This document shows positions 1 through 4,939 of a stretch of 6,960 nucleotides of DNA, one piece after another (the first letter of the stretch is position 1; the number at the start of each line of letters is the position of its first letter). The DNA comes from Lentisphaeria bacterium. GTDB lineage: Bacteria > Verrucomicrobiota > Lentisphaeria > Oligosphaerales > JAFGRS01. The stretch covers positions 1-6,960 of the forward strand of contig JAFGRS010000800.1 of assembly GCA_016935045.1 (NCBI GenBank), given 5' to 3'. The translations under genes were made by a program, and so were the position numbers. The notes below the pieces were generated by a model. The model searched no databases. It saw only the letters and a program-made list of their open reading frames with translations, and was not told the DNA's origin.

Positions 1-1
1 C

Positions 2-143
2 AACCACGAATGGACACGAATTCACACGAATGAGAAGCAGTCGCAGGGCTTTGGACCGGGACGCAACGGGAGTTCCTCGTCTGCCGCATCCGGTGTCGGA
101 ACTCGTTGCGCCCATTGGTGTTCATTCGTGTCCATTCGTGGTT
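2..143. repeat. Long imperfect hairpin element with CACGAAT decamer arms
   Basis: The left end (2-21) is a perfect reverse complement of 124-143. Extended to 2-31 against 114-143, 27 of 30 positions pair. Each arm consists of three 10-bp units: CACGAAT at 5-11, 15-21 and 25-31, and the complementary ATTSGTG at 114-120, 124-130 and 134-140. A second, nested inverted repeat lies inside: 62-76 pairs with 98-110 with a 2-nt bulge. The whole segment can therefore fold as one long interrupted stem with a loop near 77-97. It contains no gene. It may be a dispersed repeat or a miniature element. The left edge is the window boundary, so target-site duplications cannot be judged. Confidence 0.8.
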
Positions 144-319
144 CATGAATAGATCAGGTGAGGGGTTTTCTTCCTGCATCTTGGCGGCATTGGCGCCGGT
201 TCCGGCGAACCTGGCTCCGGGAGCGGTGTCTGTTTACGGCAAGGGCCCGGTGTCCGTTTAGTGCGTGTGTCGGGTCGCATCCGTGTCGGGCCTGGCTATG
301 CGGATCGTTTCACGATGAT

Positions 320-344
320 CTGGAGCGCCCGCGTCCTCGCGGGT
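320..344 (-). repeat. Diverged solitary copy of the GC-rich REP-like repeat
   Basis: This 25-bp segment matches the reverse complement of the repeat at 4821-4845 at 21 of 25 positions. It forms a hairpin with a perfect 6-bp stem, CCCGCG (328-333) and CGCGGG (338-343), around the loop TCCT. Two of the four differences fall in the loop. It is in the opposite orientation to the tandem copies near 4.8 kb and about 4.5 kb away, so the family is dispersed and not only local. Confidence 0.7.
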
Positions 345-393
345 ACCGATCTTCACGGATACAGAGAACTCTGAGACAATCGGCAACGGACAG

Positions 394-399
394 AGGAGG
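394..399 (+). promoter_or_regulatory. Ribosome binding site for the thioredoxin-like gene
   Basis: AGGAGG lies 8 nt before the ATG at 408, a strong Shine-Dalgarno match. It fixes the start of this gene. Confidence 0.85.
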
Positions 400-407
400 T
401 CTGGACC

Positions 408-995
408 ATGGGTTCGTCGTTCACGCTGGGGATCGGGGAGAACGCGCCGGGGTTTTCATTGCCGGCGACGGATGGCCGCACCTATACCCTCGACGACTTT
501 GCCGACGCGAAGGTGCTGGTCGTGTTCTTCACCTGCAATCATTGCCCGTTCGTGGTGGGTTCGGACGAGGTGACCCGGGAGACCGCCGAACGCTACGCCC
601 CGCAGGGCGTGCGCTTTGTGGGCATCAATGCGAACAGCCCCAACACCTACCGCGAAGACAGCTTCGAAGGCATGGTGCGGCGCATGCAGGAGCACCGTTT
701 CCCCTGGGTGTATCTCCACGACCGGACCCAGGACACGGCCCGCGCCTATGGGGCTCTCAGGACGCCACATTTCTTCGTCTTCGACGCCCGGAGGCGGCTC
801 GTCTACACTGGTCGGGGGGTGGATTCGCCCAGGGATGCTTCCAGAATCACGGTCAACGACCTGGATCGCGCCCTGGACGACGTCACGTCGGGCCGGCCGC
901 TGCGGGTGCCCCTCACCAACCCCATCGGCTGCAACGTGAAGTGGGAAGGCAGAGATGCCCACTGGATGCCGCCCGAGGCCTGCGACCTGGTGTGA
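408..995 (+). CDS. Thioredoxin-fold family protein (AhpC/TSA, PRX-like), cytoplasmic
   Basis: This 195-aa protein has the layout of the redoxin/AhpC-TSA thioredoxin-like family. An N-terminal GENAPGFSLPATDG segment (about 10-23) is followed by a core strand and then the active-site motif CNHC at residues 43-46, in FTCNHCPFV. A cis-proline equivalent lies in RTP (P120), before the strand FFVFD. Near the C-terminus GCNVKW carries a third cysteine (C175), which is typical of the CNHCP-type subfamily. Such proteins are thought to be thiol oxidoreductases or peroxiredoxin-like enzymes; the partner is unknown. There is no signal peptide or membrane segment, so a cytoplasmic location is likely. The start is supported by AGGAGG 8 nt upstream. 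The next gene begins 76 nt downstream on the same strand, so co-transcription is possible. The family call is firm; the precise reaction is not. Confidence 0.9.
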   Translation: MGSSFTLGIGENAPGFSLPATDGRTYTLDDFADAKVLVVFFTCNHCPFVVGSDEVTRETAERYAPQGVRFVGINANSPNTYREDSFEGMVRRMQEHRFPWVYLHDRTQDTARAYGALRTPHFFVFDARRRLVYTGRGVDSPRDASRITVNDLDRALDDVTSGRPLRVPLTNPIGCNVKWEGRDAHWMPPEACDLV

Positions 996-1071
996 TCGGC
1001 GTCGGCTGGGCGCCCATGGCCGCGGCGGCGGCCGGCTGTGACGTGTCTTCTGCCGGGAGGGCAATCGGCTC

Positions 1072-2109
1072 ATGCGCAGGCGGTATGCCGTTCTGATGGG
1101 TGTGCTGTTTTCGTGTGCCGGTGCCGCTGCGGGCCGCGTGTCGGTTTCCACGGCCCTCGAAGCACAGGGGGCCACGAGTCGTGCGCTGCGCTTTCTGCTC
1201 AAACGGCAACACGCTGACGGGTCCTGGGCCAACCAGGAGGGCGCCACCGCCGCCGTGGTGCTGGCCCTGGCCAACCAGCCCCAGGCTGCGGAACCCGGCA
1301 GCGTCGAGGGGGCCCTCCGCAAGGGCCTCCGTTTCCTCGTCTTGCGCGCGGAGGCCTTGTCCATCCCGGTCACCGAGCCGGAATCCCTCCGCGGCGATGC
1401 CCTGGGTACCGCTGCCGCCTGTGCCCTGGCCCTGGCGCGGGGAGAAGGAGGGGGGCGCGACGAGGTGTTGGGGCGACTGCGATCGAGAGTGCTTGCCGGC
1501 CTGGATGTCGCAGCGGCAACCGCACCCCCGGGGCCGGCAGCGGCGGGGACGGCTGCCGAGACCTTGGCGCTGCAGATGCGTCTGGCGCTGATCCTCGATG
1601 CCCTGGGGGCGACGGACACCCCGGCATGGGTCCCGGGGGCACCCTACGCTGCTCTGGTGGGCCTCCTGCGCCGCGGCCTGCCTCCCGGTCCCGGTCCGGC
1701 CGCCGGGCCCGAGGCGGACGGCCCGCCCGACGGAAAAGGCCCCGAGGACTCCGCCGCCCTGGATCTGAGCGCGGCCCTGGCGTTGCGCGGATTGCTCTAC
1801 TGCCGGGTCCCTGCGGCTGACCCGGATGTCCGCCGCCTGATGGCTCGATTCGGCGCCTCCCCTCCCCGGGAACCCCTCGCCGTCTGCGGCCTCGCCGAGG
1901 CCCTGACGGTACTGCTCTGGGACGCCGGGGCGGGGGACATCCCGCGGACCATGCTTCCGGAACCCATGGTGCAGGTCCTCCTGGCCTCGCAGCAGGGCGA
2001 CGGAGGATGGTCCACCGACGTCCCCGGCGTCGGCCGGGAACAGGCCACCGCGGCGGCAGTGCGGGGACTGCAGGTCCTGGTGGGACCGGCGTTGTGCTCC
2101 GGGAACTGA
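1072..2109 (+). CDS. Exported protein with squalene-cyclase/prenyltransferase-type repeats
   Basis: This 345-aa protein starts with three arginines and a hydrophobic stretch (residues 5-20), a Sec-type signal. The LFSC at 12-15 resembles a lipobox imperfectly, so a lipoprotein is possible but unproven. The mature part has alpha-helical repeats of the squalene-hopene cyclase/prenyltransferase type. Two QW motifs (QxxxGxW) are visible: QHADGSW at 46-52 and QQGDGGW at 307-313. Alanine/leucine-rich helices lie between them. A Pro/Gly-rich linker near 203-222 separates two halves. The DxDD catalytic motif of triterpene cyclases is absent, so a real terpene cyclase is unlikely. Non-catalytic proteins of this kind are common in planctomycete-like genomes and their role is unknown. 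The start has GGGAGGG at 1055-1061, 10 nt upstream. Composition is very rich in Ala, Gly and Pro. Confidence 0.75.
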   Translation: MRRRYAVLMGVLFSCAGAAAGRVSVSTALEAQGATSRALRFLLKRQHADGSWANQEGATAAVVLALANQPQAAEPGSVEGALRKGLRFLVLRAEALSIPVTEPESLRGDALGTAAACALALARGEGGGRDEVLGRLRSRVLAGLDVAAATAPPGPAAAGTAAETLALQMRLALILDALGATDTPAWVPGAPYAALVGLLRRGLPPGPGPAAGPEADGPPDGKGPEDSAALDLSAALALRGLLYCRVPAADPDVRRLMARFGASPPREPLAVCGLAEALTVLLWDAGAGDIPRTMLPEPMVQVLLASQQGDGGWSTDVPGVGREQATAAAVRGLQVLVGPALCSGN

Positions 2110-2159
2110 CCCGTTGCCGGCGTGGGGGGTTGCTTTCGGCGGGAACCCGGCGTAACGGG
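2110..2159 (+). terminator. Hairpin directly after the exported repeat protein gene
   Basis: Immediately after the stop codon, CCCGTT (2110-2115) plus GCCGG (2116-2120) pair with CCGGC (2147-2151) and AACGGG (2154-2159). This gives an 11-bp stem with a 2-nt bulge (GT). Its position suggests transcript termination or 3'-end protection. No T-run follows, so it is not a classical intrinsic terminator. Confidence 0.45.
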
Positions 2160-2200
2160 ACGGGGTGTCCGCGGCGGGGCACGGTACAGCGGAATGGGGT

Positions 2201-2208
2201 GGAAAGGG
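2201..2208 (+). promoter_or_regulatory. Ribosome binding site deciding the start of oxidoreductase 1
   Basis: GGAAAGGG lies 7 nt before the ATG at 2216. This favours that start over an in-frame GTG at 2165, whose extra residues lack similarity to the Rossmann N-terminus. Confidence 0.75.
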
Positions 2209-2215
2209 ACGTCAC

Positions 2216-3211
2216 ATGGTCTGTCGCATCGCGGTCATCGGCGGCTCGGGTCACATCGGGTACGTCGCGGAGGGCATGCGCCAATGCCCGGAGGCCGTCC
2301 TGTGTGCCGTGGCCCCGGGCAGCGAGACCGAGGACGGGACGGGGCTCTGCCGTCGTCTCGGGGCGGTAGGGACGGCCCGGGTCTACGAAGACTACCGCGA
2401 CCTCCTGGCCCGGGAGGAGATCGACATCGCCGTCGTCGCTCCCGAGTTCCATCGGCACGCAACCATCACCTGCGCGGCGCTCGAAGCCGGGGCGGCCGTG
2501 TACTGCGAGAAACCCCTCGCACTCACCGCGGCCGGGCTCGACGACGTCCGCCAGAGCCTGGCACGGACCCGACGCCCCCTCGGCATGATGCTCGCCTTCC
2601 GCTACGAACCCGCCTTCCGGGAGGCACGGGACATCGTCCGTTCCGGCCGGATCGGTACGCCGACGGTGGGATATGCCCAGAAATCCTACAAGCGCGGACG
2701 ACGGCCCGATTCCTACCGCCGTCGGGAGACCTTCGGCGGCATCATCCCCTGGGTGGGCATCCATGCGGTGGACTGGTTCCGCTGGGTGAGCGGCTGTGAG
2801 TACCGGGCTGTCCGTGCCCTGCACGTGAAACTCCACTGCCCCGACTACCCCGGCATGGAGGACGCGGCCACCTGCCTGTACGAACTGGACAACGGCGGCA
2901 GCGCCGTCATGAGCTTCGATTTCCTGCGGCCGCCCGGGGCCCCCTCCCATGGCGACGACCGACTGCGGCTCGTAGGCGACAAGGGCGCCCTCGAAATCCG
3001 TACGGATGGGACCCTCGAGGTCATCGACGCTCGCGGCCCCGAACGCATCGTCACGCCCGCGCCGCCCCTCGGCTGTTTCGCGGATTTCGTCCGCTCCGTC
3101 GTCGATCCCGGTCATCCCTGCGCCCTGACCGCCGAAGAGGCCCTCCGGATCACGGAGATTGTGCTGCGGACCCGGGATGCCGCGGACACGGGGGAGAGGA
3201 TCGTCCTCTGA
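2216..3211 (+). CDS. Gfo/Idh/MocA family NAD(P)-dependent oxidoreductase 1
   Basis: This 331-aa protein is an almost full-length Gfo/Idh/MocA oxidoreductase. The family uses NAD(P) to oxidise, reduce or epimerise sugars, cyclitols and their derivatives. The N-terminal Rossmann fold has IAVIGGSGHIG with the GxGxxG pattern at residues 10-15. The EKP signature is at 98-100 (YCEKPLALT), where the lysine normally acts in catalysis. The second hallmark, GGIIPWVGIHAVD at 174-186, supplies H183 and D186. The usual aspartate four residues before the histidine is replaced by tryptophan (W179). The C-terminal alpha/beta domain continues to a conserved-looking AEEALRITEIVLR near 306-318. There is no signal peptide, so it is cytoplasmic. 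The substrate cannot be assigned. It is followed by a repeat array and then a second paralogue, only about 350 bp away. Confidence 0.93.
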   Translation: MVCRIAVIGGSGHIGYVAEGMRQCPEAVLCAVAPGSETEDGTGLCRRLGAVGTARVYEDYRDLLAREEIDIAVVAPEFHRHATITCAALEAGAAVYCEKPLALTAAGLDDVRQSLARTRRPLGMMLAFRYEPAFREARDIVRSGRIGTPTVGYAQKSYKRGRRPDSYRRRETFGGIIPWVGIHAVDWFRWVSGCEYRAVRALHVKLHCPDYPGMEDAATCLYELDNGGSAVMSFDFLRPPGAPSHGDDRLRLVGDKGALEIRTDGTLEVIDARGPERIVTPAPPLGCFADFVRSVVDPGHPCALTAEEALRITEIVLRTRDAADTGERIVL

Positions 3212-3234
3212 GGGGGTACCCCGCGCGCCTCGGA

Positions 3235-3370
3235 CTGGAGGGCGAAGCTCCCGCTGAGCCGCATCCCCCTGGAGGGCGAAGCTCCCGCTGAGCCGCATCC
3301 CCCTGGAGGGCGAAGCTTCCGCTGAGCCGCACCCCCCTGGAGGGCGAAGCTTCCGCTGAGCCGCACCCCC
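3235..3370. repeat. Four tandem 34-bp hairpin repeats
   Basis: Units lie at 3235-3268, 3269-3302, 3303-3336 and 3337-3370, with no gaps. Units 1 and 2 are identical, units 3 and 4 are identical, and the two pairs differ at two positions (16 and 30). Each unit contains GGC-GA-AGC, a 4-nt loop, then GCT-GA-GCC: a stem with a tandem G-A mismatch that could form sheared G-A pairs. The variable positions fall in the loop and outside the stem. The array sits between the two oxidoreductase genes and resembles the short palindromic repeats dispersed in some genomes. It is not CRISPR: there are no spacers. Confidence 0.9.
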
Positions 3371-3454
3371 AACCACTCGCGAGTTTCGCTGACCCCTTAC
3401 CATCCCTCCGCGCGGTTGACCGGACCACTTCCATGGGCTACCGGTATGCTCAGA

Positions 3455-3480
3455 CATCCTGATCCGGCGGAAGACGCTTG
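3455..3480 (+). repeat. Copy 1 of a shared intergenic motif
   Basis: CATCCTG-x-TCCGGCGG is followed by AAGACG-x-TTG. The same string occurs at 6381-6407 with two substitutions and one inserted G. Both copies are non-coding and on the same strand. Function is unknown; it may be another dispersed repeat or a regulatory site. Confidence 0.6.
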
Positions 3481-3545
3481 ACACCACCGTCGCCGCGGCA
3501 CGCTGGAGCCGGCGGTCTCCGCCGTATCTCCCGGGCGGCAGGGAC

Positions 3546-3551
3546 AGGAGG
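3546..3551 (+). promoter_or_regulatory. Ribosome binding site deciding the start of oxidoreductase 2
   Basis: AGGAGG lies 10 nt before the ATG at 3562. It supports that start over an earlier in-frame start near 3478, which would add 28 residues of low-complexity sequence before the Rossmann strand. Confidence 0.8.
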
Positions 3552-3561
3552 TGGCGCAGGC

Positions 3562-4788
3562 ATGGACAAGCCCGTATCGGTCGTCCTGGTCGGCATCGGC
3601 GGCTACGGCAACACCTACGTCGACGCGCTCCTGCGGCAGCCGTCCCCGGCCGCGGCCCGCATCGCGGCCGTCGTCGACCCGCGCCCCGAGGGATGCAGAC
3701 GCCTCGGGGAACTCGAACAGGCCGGCATCCCCTGCTACCGGACCCTGGAGGATTGCCTCGCCCGGCAGACCGCCGAGCTGGCCGTCCTTTCGTCCCCCAT
3801 CCACTTCCATGTTCCGCAGACCGTGGCCGCCCTGGAGCAGGGCTGCAGGGTCCTGTGCGAGAAACCCCTCGGCGCCCGGATCCAGGACGCCCGCGCCATG
3901 GTGGAGGCGCGGGACCGCCGCGGCGGCTTCGTCGCCATCGGCTACCAATGGTCCTTCAGCGCCGCGATCCAGGCGCTGAAGGCCGACATCCTGGCCGGGC
4001 GTCTCGGGGCCCCCCGACGCCTCCGCACTCTGGTGCTGTGGCCCCGCGGCGAGACCTACTACCGGCGCAACCAGTGGGCCGGCGCCCAGCGTGCCCCGGA
4101 CGGCACCTGGATCCTCGACAGTCCGGCCAACAACGCAGCGGCGCACTACCTCCACAACATGCTCTACCTGACAGGTCCGGCGGCGGATCGCAGCGACATG
4201 CCCCGGCGGCTGCGGGCGGAACTCTACCGCGCCAACCCGATCGGGAACTTCGACACCTGTGCGGTCCGGGCGCGCACCGAATCCGGCGCCGAAGTCCTCT
4301 TCTATGCCAGCCACGCGGTGCGGAATAGCCGCGGCCCGGAATTCCTCTTCGAGTTCGACCGGGCCAGCGTCCGCTTCGAGGGCAAGTCCGTGACGGCTCG
4401 ATTCGCGGACGGCTCCGTGCACGACTATGGCAATCCCAACGCCGACGGCGCCCGGAAACTCTGGGACTGCGTCCGGGCGGCGCGGGAAGAGACCCCCATC
4501 GCGTGCGGACCGGAAACTGCCTCGGCCCAGACCCTCTGCATCAACGGCATGTACGAATCCCTGCCAACACCCGCCGCCTTCCCGCCCGAATGGGTGCAGT
4601 GCCACGGCGATACGGGCAGCCGAATGCTCTGCGTCGAGGGACTCGAAGACGTGCTCGCCGGGGCCTACGCGAGGGGCGCCCTGCCTGCCGAGGAGAAAGT
4701 CCCGTGGGCCACGACGGGGGACGAGATCGACCTGGACGGGTACGCCGAATTCCCCCGCCCCCCCCGAAACCCCGTGTCGGAGGCGTGA
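3562..4788 (+). CDS. Gfo/Idh/MocA family NAD(P)-dependent oxidoreductase 2
   Basis: This 408-aa protein is a second, divergent Gfo/Idh/MocA oxidoreductase. The Rossmann N-terminus VVLVGIGGYG gives GxGxxG at residues 11-16. A second-strand aspartate occurs in VVDPRP (D39). The family signature CEKPLG places EKP at 100-102. The substrate-side motif ILDSPANNAAAHYLHNMLYLTG (184-205) carries D186, N190, N191, H195 and H198. This is an asparagine/histidine-rich variant of the canonical GGxxxDxGxHxxD motif, so the active site probably differs from that of the first oxidoreductase. The protein is longer than the first by 77 residues, mainly in an extended C-terminus ending in a proline-rich tail (PRPPRNPVSEA). 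There is no signal peptide. The sulfatase starts 151 nt downstream. A role in converting a sugar or cyclitol released by the sulfatase is plausible but not shown. Confidence 0.93.
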   Translation: MDKPVSVVLVGIGGYGNTYVDALLRQPSPAAARIAAVVDPRPEGCRRLGELEQAGIPCYRTLEDCLARQTAELAVLSSPIHFHVPQTVAALEQGCRVLCEKPLGARIQDARAMVEARDRRGGFVAIGYQWSFSAAIQALKADILAGRLGAPRRLRTLVLWPRGETYYRRNQWAGAQRAPDGTWILDSPANNAAAHYLHNMLYLTGPAADRSDMPRRLRAELYRANPIGNFDTCAVRARTESGAEVLFYASHAVRNSRGPEFLFEFDRASVRFEGKSVTARFADGSVHDYGNPNADGARKLWDCVRAAREETPIACGPETASAQTLCINGMYESLPTPAAFPPEWVQCHGDTGSRMLCVEGLEDVLAGAYARGALPAEEKVPWATTGDEIDLDGYAEFPRPPRNPVSEA

Positions 4789-4794
4789 TCCGCT

Positions 4795-4809
4795 CCGGAT
4801 CCGATCCGG
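4795..4809. promoter_or_regulatory. 15-bp palindrome after oxidoreductase 2
   Basis: CCGGATC-C-GATCCGG is a perfect inverted repeat around a single central base, starting 7 nt after the stop codon. As RNA it could form a 6-bp stem with a 3-nt loop. It could be a protein-binding site or part of a processed 3' end; no T-run follows. Confidence 0.35.
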
Positions 4810-4816
4810 CGAGAGA

Positions 4817-4921
4817 GAATGCCCGGGCGGCCGCGGGCGCTCCAGCCGGGAAGAATGCCCGGGCGGCCGCGGGCGCTCCAGTCCGGGAAGAATGCCCGCG
4901 CGGCCGCGGGCGCTGGCGGCA
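4817..4921. repeat. Three tandem GC-rich REP-like repeats
   Basis: Units begin at 4817 (36 bp), 4853 (37 bp) and 4890 (about 32 bp, truncated at its 3' end). Each starts GAATGCCCG and contains the 8-bp palindrome GCGGCCGC, at 4827-4834, 4863-4870 and 4900-4907. Unit 3 forms a clean hairpin with a 7-bp stem (GCCCGCG/CGCGGGC) around CGGC; units 1 and 2 have one mismatch in the stem. A diverged inverted copy lies at 320-344. The array occupies most of the gap before the sulfatase and ends just before its ribosome binding site. Confidence 0.9.
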
Positions 4922-4927
4922 ATTCGC

Positions 4928-4933
4928 GAGGGA
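4928..4933 (+). promoter_or_regulatory. Ribosome binding site deciding the sulfatase start
   Basis: GAGGGA lies 6 nt before the ATG at 4940. This start places the first beta-strand (PNILLITTDQQ) right at the N-terminus, as is usual for sulfatases. The open frame upstream runs through the repeats and into the previous gene, so it is not real coding sequence. Confidence 0.7.
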
Positions 4934-4939
4934 CTCCGC

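Larger units (their letters stand above)
144..407. other. Leader region upstream of the thioredoxin-like gene
   Basis: I see no convincing gene here. Small structures are visible: a 5-bp stem at 198-202/207-211 (GGTTC/GAACC), a 5-bp stem at 304-308/312-316 (ATCGT/ACGAT), and a 13-bp direct repeat with one mismatch at 224-236 and 248-260 (24-bp period). A REP-like copy sits at 320-344. No good sigma-70 promoter stands out, although the promoter of the following gene presumably lies in this stretch. Confidence 0.5.
3371..3561. other. Intergenic leader of oxidoreductase 2
   Basis: This stretch between the 34-bp array and the next gene has no gene of its own. It holds two perfect palindromes, ACTCGCGAGT at 3375-3384 and TACCGGTA at 3439-3446, which could be operator sites but match no regulator I recognise. 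TTGACC at 3416-3421 resembles a -35 box, but no -10 lies at a proper distance. The segment 3455-3480 closely resembles 6381-6407, listed separately. Confidence 0.4.

Noticed and set aside
158..1096. 312-codon + strand open frame overlapping the thioredoxin-like gene
   Set aside because: It is Arg/Pro-rich with no motif and is out of frame with the CNHC-containing gene, which has a strong ribosome binding site.
456..1619. Long open frame on the minus strand across the first two genes
   Set aside because: It is antisense to two genes with clear domain motifs, its translation is low-complexity Ala/Arg/Pro, and long antisense frames are expected in GC-rich DNA.
1072..2109. Functional squalene-hopene cyclase
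   Set aside because: The protein is about half the usual length, has a signal peptide and lacks DxDD.
3235..3370. CRISPR array
   Set aside because: The 34-bp units are contiguous with no spacers, and no cas genes are present. The same reasoning excludes 4817-4921 and 6889-6960.
3416..3450. Sigma-70 promoter from TTGACC to TATGCT
   Set aside because: The spacing between the two boxes is 23 bp, too long, and no alternative -10 is convincing.
1370..3487. 705-codon minus-strand open frame
   Set aside because: It is antisense to the first oxidoreductase, and its N-terminal part is a repeating peptide produced by the 34-bp array; no family motif is visible.
4427..4939. N-terminal extension of the sulfatase
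   Set aside because: It overlaps oxidoreductase 2 in another frame and translates the tandem repeats; the sulfatase fold begins at 4940.
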